Shown here one piece after another: positions 1-5,794 of a DNA stretch of 13,131 nucleotides. Source of the DNA: Nocardioides sp. (GTDB taxonomy: Bacteria; Actinomycetota; Actinomycetes; Propionibacteriales; Nocardioidaceae); the NCBI GenBank assembly GCA_023252065.1, contig JAHEXO010000012.1, positions 1-13,131 of the forward strand. Direction: 5' to 3'. The position numbers were made by a program, and so were the translations under genes. The stretch's first letter is position 1; each line of letters opens with the position of its first letter. The notes beneath the pieces were generated by a model. It saw nothing but the letters and a program-made list of their open reading frames with translations. It made no database searches and was not told the origin of the DNA.

Positions 1-1358
1 TCTCGTTCTTCGTCAACGCCGGCGTGCGGTTCGTGGAGGAGATGTGCAAGCTGCGCGCCTTCGTCGAGCTGTGGGACCAGATCACCCGTGAGCGCTACTC
101 CGTCACCGACCCGGCCATGCGCCGGTTCCGCTACGGCGTGCAGGTCAACAGCCTGGGGCTCACCGAGGCCCAGCCCGAGAACAACGTGCAGCGGATCGTG
201 CTCGAGATGCTCGGCGTGACGCTGTCCAAGGACGCCCGGGCCCGCGCCGTACAGCTGCCCGCGTGGAACGAGGCGCTCGGCCTGCCGCGTCCGTGGGACC
301 AGCAGTGGTCGCTGCGGCTCCAGCAGGTGCTGGCCTACGAGTCCGACCTCCTGGAGTACGACGACCTGTTCGCCGGCTCCCACGTCGTCGAGGCCAAGGT
401 GGCCGAGCTGGTCGCCGGCGCGAAGGCCGAGATCGACCGGGTCCAGGCGATGGGCGGTGCGATCGCCACGGTCGAGTCCGGCTACATGAAGCAGGAGCTT
501 GTCTCCTCCCACGCCGGTCGCCGCGCCCGGATCGAGTCCGGCGACGAGGTCGTGGTCGGGGTCAACCGGTTCGTGACCACCGAGCCCTCACCGCTGACCG
601 CCGACCTCGACGCGGCGATCCAGGCCGCCGACCCGGCCGCCGAGCAGGCCGCGCTCGACAGTGTGCGCACCTGGAAGGAAGGCCGCGACGACGCCGCGGT
701 CGCGGAGGCCCTGGCCCGGCTCGGCGTCGACGCGAAGACCGACGCCAACCTGATGACCGCCACCCTGGCCGCGGCCCGGGCCGGGGCTACGACCGGGGAG
801 TGGGCCACCACGCTGCGCGGGGTGTTCGGGGAGTTCCGCGCCCCCACGGGCGTGAGCGGCGCGGTCGGCGTCGCCGAGGCGGGCGCCGACCTGGCCGCCG
901 TACGCCGCCGGGTGCAGGAGACCGGCGAGGAGCTGAGCGGCCACCAGGGAGGGCGCCTGCGGCTGCTGGTCGGAAAGCCGGGGCTGGACGGGCACTCGAA
1001 CGGCGCCGAGCAGGTCGCCGTGCGGGCCCGCGACGCCGGCTTCGAGGTGATCTACCAGGGCATCCGGCTGACGCCCGGACAGATCGTGGCCGCGGCGGTG
1101 GCCGAGGACGTGCACTGCGTCGGCCTCTCGATCCTCAGCGGCTCCCACATGGAGCTGGTCCCGGCCGTGCTGGTGGGTCTGGAGGAGGCGGGCATCGGCG
1201 ACGTACCGGTCGTCGTCGGCGGCATCATCCCCGACTCCGACGCTCGCCGGCTGATCGACGCCGGGGTCGCGGCGGTCTACACCCCCAAGGACTTCGGGCT
1301 GACCGAGATCATGGACGGCATCGTCGACGCGATCCGCGAGGCCAACGACCTCGACTGA
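1..1358 (+). CDS. ecm: Ethylmalonyl-CoA mutase, C-terminal two thirds (5' end outside window)
   Basis: Coenzyme-B12-dependent mutase converting (2R)-ethylmalonyl-CoA to methylsuccinyl-CoA in the ethylmalonyl-CoA pathway of acetyl-CoA assimilation; cytoplasmic. The frame is open from base 3 (reading SFFVNAGVRFVEEM) to the TGA at 1356-1358, about 451 residues. The family is usually near 670, so some 220 N-terminal residues are missing to the left. The end of the TIM-barrel domain carries the MeaA-type segments YGVQVNSLGLTEAQPENN and AVQLPAWNEALGLPRPWDQQ. These differ from the corresponding methylmalonyl-CoA mutase segments, which supports Ecm. The last ~130 residues are a B12-binding domain with the base-off/His-on motif DGHSNG (DxHxxG, codons 987-1004; the His at 993-995 is the lower cobalt ligand), then LSILSGS and VVVGGIIP. 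Another B12-dependent acyl-CoA mutase is the alternative, but the match to MeaA/Ecm is close. It ends 1 nt before the convergent MarR gene. MeaA is the older name. Confidence 0.88.
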   Translation, partial: SFFVNAGVRFVEEMCKLRAFVELWDQITRERYSVTDPAMRRFRYGVQVNSLGLTEAQPENNVQRIVLEMLGVTLSKDARARAVQLPAWNEALGLPRPWDQQWSLRLQQVLAYESDLLEYDDLFAGSHVVEAKVAELVAGAKAEIDRVQAMGGAIATVESGYMKQELVSSHAGRRARIESGDEVVVGVNRFVTTEPSPLTADLDAAIQAADPAAEQAALDSVRTWKEGRDDAAVAEALARLGVDAKTDANLMTATLAAARAGATTGEWATTLRGVFGEFRAPTGVSGAVGVAEAGADLAAVRRRVQETGEELSGHQGGRLRLLVGKPGLDGHSNGAEQVAVRARDAGFEVIYQGIRLTPGQIVAAAVAEDVHCVGLSILSGSHMELVPAVLVGLEEAGIGDVPVVVGGIIPDSDARRLIDAGVAAVYTPKDFGLTEIMDGIVDAIREANDLD

Positions 1359-1359
1359 C

Positions 1360-1857
1360 TCAGCGCTCGCCCAGCACCTCGTCGGCCCAGCAGTCGCCGA
1401 GCACCTGGCGGGCGACGATGGAACCGACCTCGCGCAGCGCGTCGAGCTGCGCAGGAGTCAGCTGGTCGACCAGCAGCCGTCGTACGGCGGCGACGTGGCC
1501 CGGCGCGGCCTCGACCACCTTGTCCCAGCCGGCCTCGGTGAGCGTGGCGACCGTGCTGCGGCGGTCGTGCTCGTGAGGGTGGCGGGTCACCCAGCCTCGG
1601 GCCTCCAGCTTGCTCACGACGTTGGAGAGGCGGGAGGGGCTGGCATTCGACTGCAGCGCCAAGTCGCTCATCCTGCGCTGCCTGTCCTCGGCCATCGAGA
1701 GCGAGCTGAGCACGAAGTAGTCGAACAGGTGGAGCCCGCTGTCGCGCAGGAGCTGGGCGTCGAGCGGGCCGGGGAGCAGCCACATCACCGCCGTCACACC
1801 GATCCAGGCCTGCTGCTCGTCGCGGGACAGCCAGCGGGGCTCCGCCTGCTCCGTCAT
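1360..1857 (-). CDS. MarR-family transcriptional regulator
   Basis: 165-residue winged-helix DNA-binding protein, typical MarR length, presumed dimeric repressor. The wHTH lies at about residues 62-112: RMSDLALQSNASPSRLSNVVSKLEARGWV followed by the wing with a DRR triplet (98-100) and TLTEAG. Helices on either side (about 14-55 and 113-155) would form the dimer interface. The ATG at 1857 is chosen because AGGAG (minus strand, 1869-1865) lies 7 nt upstream; an in-frame ATG at 1911 would extend the protein by 18 residues through a low-quality segment and into the operator zone. It is divergent from the azoreductase-like gene across a 118-bp AT-rich gap with two palindromes, so autoregulation and control of that flavoprotein are likely. 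By analogy with MarR/azoreductase pairs it may sense quinones or electrophiles; the effector cannot be read from the sequence. It has a cysteine (C-D motif near residue 156) that could be redox-sensitive, but no multi-Cys sensor pattern. Confidence 0.9.
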   Translation of the reverse strand: MTEQAEPRWLSRDEQQAWIGVTAVMWLLPGPLDAQLLRDSGLHLFDYFVLSSLSMAEDRQRRMSDLALQSNASPSRLSNVVSKLEARGWVTRHPHEHDRRSTVATLTEAGWDKVVEAAPGHVAAVRRLLVDQLTPAQLDALREVGSIVARQVLGDCWADEVLGER

Positions 1858-1864
1858 CTGGTCG

Positions 1865-1869
1865 CTCCT
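1865..1869 (-). promoter_or_regulatory. Shine-Dalgarno deciding the MarR start
   Basis: Reads AGGAG on the minus strand, 7 nt before the ATG at 1857. It favours the shorter 165-residue MarR product over the upstream ATG at 1911. Confidence 0.6.
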
Positions 1870-1904
1870 GCTCGTCGGTGGCGCGATCGTAGCGACCCGG
1901 CGAT

Positions 1905-1921
1905 GTTTCAAGGGTGAACTA
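1905..1921. promoter_or_regulatory. Probable secondary MarR operator (imperfect half-sites)
   Basis: On the minus strand this reads TAGTTCACCCTTGAAAC. It matches the stronger palindrome at 1934-1950 (TACTTCAAGTTTGAAAT) at 12 of 17 positions and keeps the TTCA...TGAA half-sites. The symmetry centres of the two sites (1912.5 and 1942.5) are 30 bp apart, near three helical turns, so two dimers would sit on the same face of the DNA. Seen: similarity and spacing. Inferred: MarR binding. Confidence 0.5.
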
Positions 1922-1928
1922 ATTGTGG

Positions 1929-1934
1929 TAGATT
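1929..1934 (+). promoter_or_regulatory. Candidate -10 element for the azoreductase-like gene
   Basis: TAGATT fits the actinobacterial TANNNT -10 pattern. A start point about 7 nt downstream would fall inside the palindrome at 1933-1952, which would suit repression by the divergent MarR protein. No good -35 is visible; the best-spaced hexamer is TTTCAA at 1906-1911, inside the second operator. Confidence 0.35.
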
Positions 1935-1952
1935 ACTTCAAGTTTGAAATAA
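1933..1952. promoter_or_regulatory. MarR operator palindrome
   Basis: TTACTTCAA, a 2-nt centre (GT), then TTGAAATAA: 9-bp arms with 8 of 9 pairs matching. It lies in the AT-rich gap between the divergent MarR and azoreductase-like genes, in a region whose base composition contrasts sharply with the GC-rich flanks. Size and symmetry are typical for a MarR dimer site. Binding by the neighbouring regulator is an inference. Confidence 0.65.
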
Positions 1953-1964
1953 CTACCGACCACC

Positions 1965-1970
1965 GAGGAG
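1965..1970 (+). promoter_or_regulatory. Shine-Dalgarno deciding the azoreductase-like start
   Basis: GAGGAG, 5 nt before ATG 1976. It sets the start downstream of the operator palindrome. Confidence 0.65.
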
Positions 1971-1975
1971 TCACC

Positions 1976-2632
1976 ATGACCTTGTTCCGACTCGACGCCA
2001 GCATCCGGACGGAGGGCTCCCACAGTCGTGCTCTCGGCGACCTGGTGGAGCGGGAGTGGGCGCTGGCCCACCCCGGCGATCAGGTCCTGCGTCGTCATCT
2101 CGGCACCGACCCGGTCCCGGTCACGGCGTGGGCCGACGCCGTCTCGGGCGCCTATGTCCCCGCCGACCAGCGCACGCCCGCCCAGGCCGGTGCCGCGGCG
2201 CTCGCGGCCGGGTTCGTGGACGAGCTGGTCGCCGCGGACGCGCTGCTGTTCGCCGTCCCGCTCTACAACTTCGGGGTCTCGCAGCACTTCAAGACCTATG
2301 TCGACCTCGTGGTGACCGACCCGCGGATGTCCGCCGGCAAGGCCTCGGCGATCGCCGGCAAGCCCGCCGTGCTGGCCACGGTTCGTGGGGGTGCCTACGG
2401 CGCCGGCACGCCTCGTGAGGGTTGGGACCACGCCACGCCCTGGATGCGTCGGATCCTGGAGGACGTCTGGGGCCTGGAGCTGCGCGCGGTCGAGGAGGAG
2501 TTCGCCTTGGTGGGGGTCAACCCGGCGCTGGACCAGTTCGCCGAGCTCGCGGAGGTCGCCCGGGCCGACGCCGCGGCGCTGGCCGCCGAGCACGGCCGTT
2601 CCCTGGCGGCCGCACTGCGACGCGCCGCCTGA
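1976..2632 (+). CDS. FMN-dependent NADH-azoreductase-like flavoprotein
   Basis: 218-residue flavodoxin-fold oxidoreductase of the AzoR/NQO (Flavodoxin_2) family. Such enzymes use NAD(P)H and FMN for two-electron reduction of quinones and azo dyes, avoiding semiquinone formation; cytoplasmic dimers. Supporting sequence: N-terminal beta strand FRLDASIRTEGSHSRAL, whose SHSR segment corresponds to the phosphate-binding loop; the hallmark PLYNFGVSQHFKTYVDLV at 95-112 (family form P-x-YNF-x(3)-lxxxiD), which lines the FMN site; and RGGAYGAG at about 138-145, like the S-x-GG-x-Y segment of AzoR. Start: ATG 1976 with GAGGAG 5 nt upstream; an in-frame ATG-equivalent at 1925 would put the palindromic operator inside the coding region. 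It is divergent from the MarR gene, which probably represses it. Substrate not determinable; a general quinone or nitro reductase is equally possible. Confidence 0.85.
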   Translation: MTLFRLDASIRTEGSHSRALGDLVEREWALAHPGDQVLRRHLGTDPVPVTAWADAVSGAYVPADQRTPAQAGAAALAAGFVDELVAADALLFAVPLYNFGVSQHFKTYVDLVVTDPRMSAGKASAIAGKPAVLATVRGGAYGAGTPREGWDHATPWMRRILEDVWGLELRAVEEEFALVGVNPALDQFAELAEVARADAAALAAEHGRSLAAALRRAA

Positions 2633-2650
2633 TCCTCGAGCGGGTTGGTG

Positions 2651-2696
2651 CCAGGTCATGTGCCTGAGCCCGCGCCATGGCCTGGTCTCAGGCACA
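2651..2696 (+). terminator. Structured intergenic RNA/terminator with two competing stems
   Basis: In the 139-bp gap between the azoreductase-like gene and ppk2. A perfect 10-bp inverted repeat, TGTGCCTGAG (2659-2668) with CTCAGGCACA (2687-2696), encloses 18 nt. A second possible stem pairs CCAGGTCATG (2651-2660) with CATGGCCTGG (2676-2685), 9 of 10 pairs. The two are interleaved, so they are alternatives rather than nested. No U-tract follows, as is common in actinobacteria. The simplest reading is a factor-assisted terminator for the upstream gene; a leader switch acting on ppk2 is also possible. Confidence 0.5.
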
Positions 2697-2761
2697 CGAC
2701 CTCGCAGAGCCGACGGAAGACCCTTGCCAGCGGCGCTCACGGCATAGCAGCGTTGACGCCC

Positions 2762-2767
2762 AGGAGG
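2762..2767 (+). promoter_or_regulatory. Strong Shine-Dalgarno of ppk2
   Basis: AGGAGG, a full anti-SD match, 4 nt before ATG 2772. Confidence 0.7.
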
Positions 2768-2771
2768 TGTC

Positions 2772-3632
2772 ATGACCAAGACGCTGCCCGAGGGGGCCGA
2801 TGACTTCGGTGGGCTGGTCCCGCCTGACGACCATGACCCCGCGGACTACACGAAGGCGGGCCGCCTGAGGGCGATGGTCTACGAGGCGGAGATCGCTCGG
2901 CTGCAGGAGCAGCGGGTGATGCTGCAGTACTGGATCGCCTCGCAGGGCCTCAAGGTCGCGGTGATCTTCGAGGGCCGCGGCTCAGCAGGCAAGGGTGGCG
3001 TCATCGCCCGGATCACCGAACGCACCAGCCCGCGCACCGTCCGCGTCGTGGCGCTGCCGACCCCGACCGAGCGCGAGCGCACGCAGTGGTACTTCCAGCG
3101 CTACGCCGAGCACCTCCCGGCCGCAGGGGAGATGGTCCTGTTCGACCGGAGCTGGTACAACCGCTCGAACGTCGAGTGGGTGATGGGCTTCTGCACCGAG
3201 GAGGAGCACCAGGAGTTCCTCCGCTCCTGCCCGGAGTTCGAGCGGATGCTGGTGCGGTCGGGGATCGTGGTGCTCAAGTACTGGTTCTCGGTGTCCTTCG
3301 GCGAGCAGCGCCGGCGCTTCGAGGCCCGCAACGAGGAGCCGATCAAGCGCTGGAAGCTCTCCGCCATGGACCTCGCCGAGCACGAGCTCTACGTCCGTTA
3401 CTCCATGGCCAAGGACACGACGTTCCAGTACACCGACATCAAGCAGGCCCCCTGGTACGTCGTTCCGTCGGACGACAAGCGGGCCGCCCGGCTCAACTGC
3501 ATCGACCACCTGCTCAGCCAGTTCGACTATGAGGACATGGCCCCCGACGTGGTGGAGCTGCCCGAGATGAGGCAGATCCCCTACATGCGCCCGCCGTTCC
3601 ACGAGCAGACGTTCGTGCCGCGCCGCTGGTAG
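2772..3632 (+). CDS. ppk2: Polyphosphate kinase 2 (PPK2), with altered Walker A loop
   Basis: 286-residue P-loop kinase that transfers phosphate between polyphosphate and nucleotides, generally favouring nucleotide synthesis from polyP; cytoplasmic, usual single-domain PPK2 length. Landmarks: alpha-helical lead-in with a tryptophan-containing segment (about 35-58); Walker A region VIFEGRGSAGKGG (64-76); ALPTPTERERTQWYFQRY (94-111); Walker B VLFDRSWYNRSNVE (122-135) with D125; lid segment RRRFEARNEEPIKRWKLSAMD (180-200); PWYVVPSDDKRAARLN. The whole protein aligns well with Mycobacterium tuberculosis PPK2 as I recall it. Odd point: the family Walker A is EGRDAAGKGG, but here residue 70 is Gly (codon GGC 2979-2981) in place of the near-invariant Asp; Asp would need only G-to-A at 2980. 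The phosphate-binding Lys74 is intact. Activity may be altered, or this may be a lineage variant. Start supported by AGGAGG. Convergent with the Gfo/Idh gene (9-nt gap). Confidence 0.93.
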   Translation: MTKTLPEGADDFGGLVPPDDHDPADYTKAGRLRAMVYEAEIARLQEQRVMLQYWIASQGLKVAVIFEGRGSAGKGGVIARITERTSPRTVRVVALPTPTERERTQWYFQRYAEHLPAAGEMVLFDRSWYNRSNVEWVMGFCTEEEHQEFLRSCPEFERMLVRSGIVVLKYWFSVSFGEQRRRFEARNEEPIKRWKLSAMDLAEHELYVRYSMAKDTTFQYTDIKQAPWYVVPSDDKRAARLNCIDHLLSQFDYEDMAPDVVELPEMRQIPYMRPPFHEQTFVPRRW

Positions 3633-3641
3633 TCCGCTGGC

Positions 3642-4631
3642 TCAGACCCGGAAGTCCTCGTCCTCGGTGATCGTCACGCCCAGCTGGTCGAGGGCCCGCT
3701 GGAGCACGCCCTGCACCGCCAGGGTGTCGCCCAGCGGCATCACGTCGGACTCGGTCTGACCGGCCTCGAGGCAGCGGGCGACCTCGTCCGCCTCGTGGAA
3801 GTAGCCCCGCCCAGGACCGGTGAACGTCTCGGTCTCGGGAGACCCGCCGTTGCGCCGGACGACGATCTGGTCGGGATGGTGGAAGCGCGGCGCGAGCTCG
3901 ATCGAGCCGCCTGTGCCCACCACCACCGCCCGGCCCGGTGACTCGCCGGCCAGGGTGGCCTGGAGCGAAGCCGCACGTCCGTCGTCGTAGGCGAGGTGGA
4001 GGGCGACGCTGCGGTCAGCGCCGTTGGGGTACGTCGTGCCGGTCGCGGTGACCCGGTCGGCATCGCCCAGGAAGTGCTGGGCGACCGAGACGACGTAGAC
4101 CCCCAGGTCGAGGATCGCCCCGCCGCCGAGGAGAGGGTCGAAGAGTCGGCTGCCCGGGTCGTAGGCCCGGAACGCGCCGAGGTCGGCCTGGACCAGTAGC
4201 GGGTCGCCGATCTCGCCGGACGCGACGAGCTCGCGCACCCGCACCAGCGCGGGGAGGAACCGGGTCCACATCGCCTCCATGCAGAAGACGCCACGGTCCC
4301 GAGCGGCGGCGGCGACCTGCTCGGCGCCGGCGAGGGTGGCGGTGAACGCCTTCTCCACGAGCACCGGCTTGCCCGCCTCGATCGCGGCCAGCGCCAGCGC
4401 GAGGTGCTGGGGGTGGGGTGTCGCGACGTACACGACGTCGACGTCCGGGTCGTCCAAGAGCTCGCGATGGGTGAGCCCGCGGGCGTGCTCGAAGTCTGCC
4501 GCGAACGCCTCCGCCGAGTCGCGGGACCGCGACGAGACGGCAGCGACGACGGCGTCCCGGGCGTGCGGGAGGTCGGCGGCGAAGACCCGTGCCATGGCGC
4601 CGGTCCCGGCGATGCCCCAGCGAAGCGTCAT
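3642..4631 (-). CDS. Gfo/Idh/MocA-family NAD(P)-dependent oxidoreductase
   Basis: 329-residue dehydrogenase, close to the family norm. N-terminal Rossmann fold: WGIAGTGAMARVFAADL with GTGAMA (residues 9-14, GxGxxA); VYVATPHPQHLALALAAIEAGKPVLVEKAF with the catalytic-type lysine in EKAF (K94; family EKP). C-terminal alpha/beta domain: GGGAILDLGVYVVSVAQHFLG (about 169-189), as in the dihydrodiol-dehydrogenase-like branch, where the usual motif is GGGALLDIGVY. Members oxidise or reduce sugars, inositols and related hydroxy compounds; the substrate here cannot be assigned. No Shine-Dalgarno precedes the ATG, but TAGGCT (minus strand 4643-4638) lies 6 nt upstream, so a leaderless transcript is possible. 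The gene also follows the DUF427 gene by only 22 nt on the same strand, so readthrough from that operon is an alternative. Confidence 0.88.
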   Translation of the reverse strand: MTLRWGIAGTGAMARVFAADLPHARDAVVAAVSSRSRDSAEAFAADFEHARGLTHRELLDDPDVDVVYVATPHPQHLALALAAIEAGKPVLVEKAFTATLAGAEQVAAAARDRGVFCMEAMWTRFLPALVRVRELVASGEIGDPLLVQADLGAFRAYDPGSRLFDPLLGGGAILDLGVYVVSVAQHFLGDADRVTATGTTYPNGADRSVALHLAYDDGRAASLQATLAGESPGRAVVVGTGGSIELAPRFHHPDQIVVRRNGGSPETETFTGPGRGYFHEADEVARCLEAGQTESDVMPLGDTLAVQGVLQRALDQLGVTITEDEDFRV

Positions 4632-4637
4632 CGCGCC

Positions 4638-4643
4638 AGCCTA
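4638..4643 (-). promoter_or_regulatory. Candidate -10 for a leaderless Gfo/Idh transcript
   Basis: TAGGCT on the minus strand, ending 6 nt before the ATG at 4631. It fits TANNNT at the spacing expected when transcription starts at the start codon. No -35 match. Confidence 0.35.
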
Positions 4644-4653
4644 GGTGGCGCGT

Positions 4654-5151
4654 TCACCAGCCCCAGGTGCCAGGACCACCCTTGAAGGGTCCGACCACGC
4701 GGCTGGTGATCCAGCCGCCGTAGAACCCGCCCTCCTGCGGGACGACGACCTCGTCGTCGACGCGGCACTCGTCGACGAGCCCCGGCATCACCGCGACATG
4801 ACCGACCAGCGGCTCGAAGCCGGGAGACGGCGAGGGGTAGGTCCAGCCGGCGCGGACCGCCGTCCGGGTCGGGGTCACGAGGTCGTAGTAGGCGGCCTCG
4901 CCCTTCCACTCGCAGTACGACGACCCGGCCGCGGGCCGCAGGACACCGGGAGCGAACGCCGACGCGGGCAGGTAGTAGGTCGGCGGGTGGCTGGTCTCCA
5001 GCACGCGGTAGGCGTCACTGGTGCGGGCCACCACCTCCCCGCCCAGGCGGATCTCGAGCGAGGCGGAGGTGCGCTCGAGGCGAGGTGGGCGCGGGTAGTC
5101 CCGGACCGACTCCTGACCGGGCCCCGGCTCGAGGCGTCGGCCGCTAGACAC
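4654..5151 (-). CDS. DUF427 domain protein
   Basis: 165-residue, single-domain protein of the DUF427 family, small soluble beta-rich proteins common in actinobacteria with no established biochemical function. Family segments in order: RVLETSHPPTYYLP (49-62), SSYCEWKGEAAYYDL (77-91), AGWTYPSPSPGFEPLVGHVAVMPG (101-124), and the C-terminal PQEGGFYGGWITSRVVGPFKGGPGTWGW (138-165), complete to the usual terminal Trp. Start: GTG at 5151. The upstream DUF952 gene ends at 5144, giving an 8-bp overlap (GTGTCTAG on the minus strand), so translation is probably coupled; no independent Shine-Dalgarno is needed or obvious. No signal peptide or membrane segment. Confidence 0.86.
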   Translation of the reverse strand: MSSGRRLEPGPGQESVRDYPRPPRLERTSASLEIRLGGEVVARTSDAYRVLETSHPPTYYLPASAFAPGVLRPAAGSSYCEWKGEAAYYDLVTPTRTAVRAGWTYPSPSPGFEPLVGHVAVMPGLVDECRVDDEVVVPQEGGFYGGWITSRVVGPFKGGPGTWGW

Positions 5152-5746
5152 GTGCGCCGTCCGCGGGGGTGACGGGGGGTGCCTGGTGCCGGGTGCGTCC
5201 GCTCCCGGCGACCCCGAGCGCCACGAGGGCGCAGGCAGCAGAGACGACCGTGAACGTCCACAGCAACGCCGGTGCGGCGTTGGGCTGCATCCGGTCAGCG
5301 TTGCGGGAGGTCTCGATCAGCGCTGCGACGAAGAAGATCAGACAGGCCAGGCCCAGCATGCAGGCAACGCCCTGGAACGCGAGGGTCAGCGGAGGGGTGG
5401 GTGCTCGGGGCGGCACCGGAGGCCGCTCGAACGCCGCCCGCGACGGCGGGTGGTAGCCGACCACCGCCGCCGGCTTCAGCGGTCCGTAGATGTGGGGGAA
5501 GCTCTCACCGTCGACGTCGTCCTCGCGCCAGGGCACGTCGAGCAGGTCGGTCTCGATCTCCAGGACCAGGATCGGCTCGCCCACGTCGCCGTAGAAGCGC
5601 TCGAGCACCCCGGGGACCTGGGAGCGGTGCGCGGCGTGGAGGAAGCCCACCTCGGCGAGCGAGGCGCCGTAGGTGGAGGTCGTGTAGCTGCCGGAGACCT
5701 TGGCCTCCTGCCAGTCGGCGAGCGTGGCGACGTGGTAGATCCGCAT
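5144..5746 (-). CDS. DUF952 domain protein with C-terminal two-helix membrane anchor
   Basis: 200 residues. N-terminal DUF952 domain (1-100): MRIYHVATLADWQEAKVSGSY, GFLHAAHRSQV (family form GFIHCS-x(2)-Q), RFYGD, ILVLEIETDLL and SFPHIYGPL. Function of the family is not established. A proline-rich linker (100-119) leads to two hydrophobic helices (about 120-144 and 159-181), so the protein should sit in the membrane; stand-alone DUF952 proteins are usually only ~110-120 residues, so the anchor is an extension. Start: ATG 5746 with AGGA (minus strand 5758-5755) 8 nt upstream; an ATG three codons earlier (5755) lacks a properly spaced Shine-Dalgarno. The open frame continues to 6241 but that part is antisense to the phosphatase gene. 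First gene of a likely operon with DUF427 and perhaps Gfo/Idh. Confidence 0.8.
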   Translation of the reverse strand: MRIYHVATLADWQEAKVSGSYTTSTYGASLAEVGFLHAAHRSQVPGVLERFYGDVGEPILVLEIETDLLDVPWREDDVDGESFPHIYGPLKPAAVVGYHPPSRAAFERPPVPPRAPTPPLTLAFQGVACMLGLACLIFFVAALIETSRNADRMQPNAAPALLWTFTVVSAACALVALGVAGSGRTRHQAPPVTPADGARV

Positions 5747-5754
5747 GCCGCGCA

Positions 5755-5758
5755 TCCT
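5755..5758 (-). promoter_or_regulatory. Shine-Dalgarno choosing the DUF952 start
   Basis: AGGA on the minus strand, 8 nt before ATG 5746, but directly abutting the alternative ATG at 5755. It favours 5746. Confidence 0.45.
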
Positions 5759-5773
5759 GCCGCACGAGGTCGG

Positions 5774-5789
5774 TAGGTTGGGGACGTTA
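5774..5789. promoter_or_regulatory. Candidate face-to-face -10 elements, phosphatase and DUF952
   Basis: Plus strand TAGGTT (5774-5779) and minus strand TAACGT (5789-5784) both fit TANNNT and are back to back in a gap of under 50 bp between the two divergent genes. The plus-strand hexamer would start transcription near 5786, the position of an in-frame GTT in the phosphatase frame. No -35 match on either strand, so this is weak. Confidence 0.3.
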
Positions 5790-5794
5790 GCGAC

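Noticed and set aside
2651..2696. H-type pseudoknot formed by both stems at once
   Set aside because: The connecting loops would be 0 and 1 nt across 8-10 bp helices, which is sterically implausible; alternative hairpins are the better reading.
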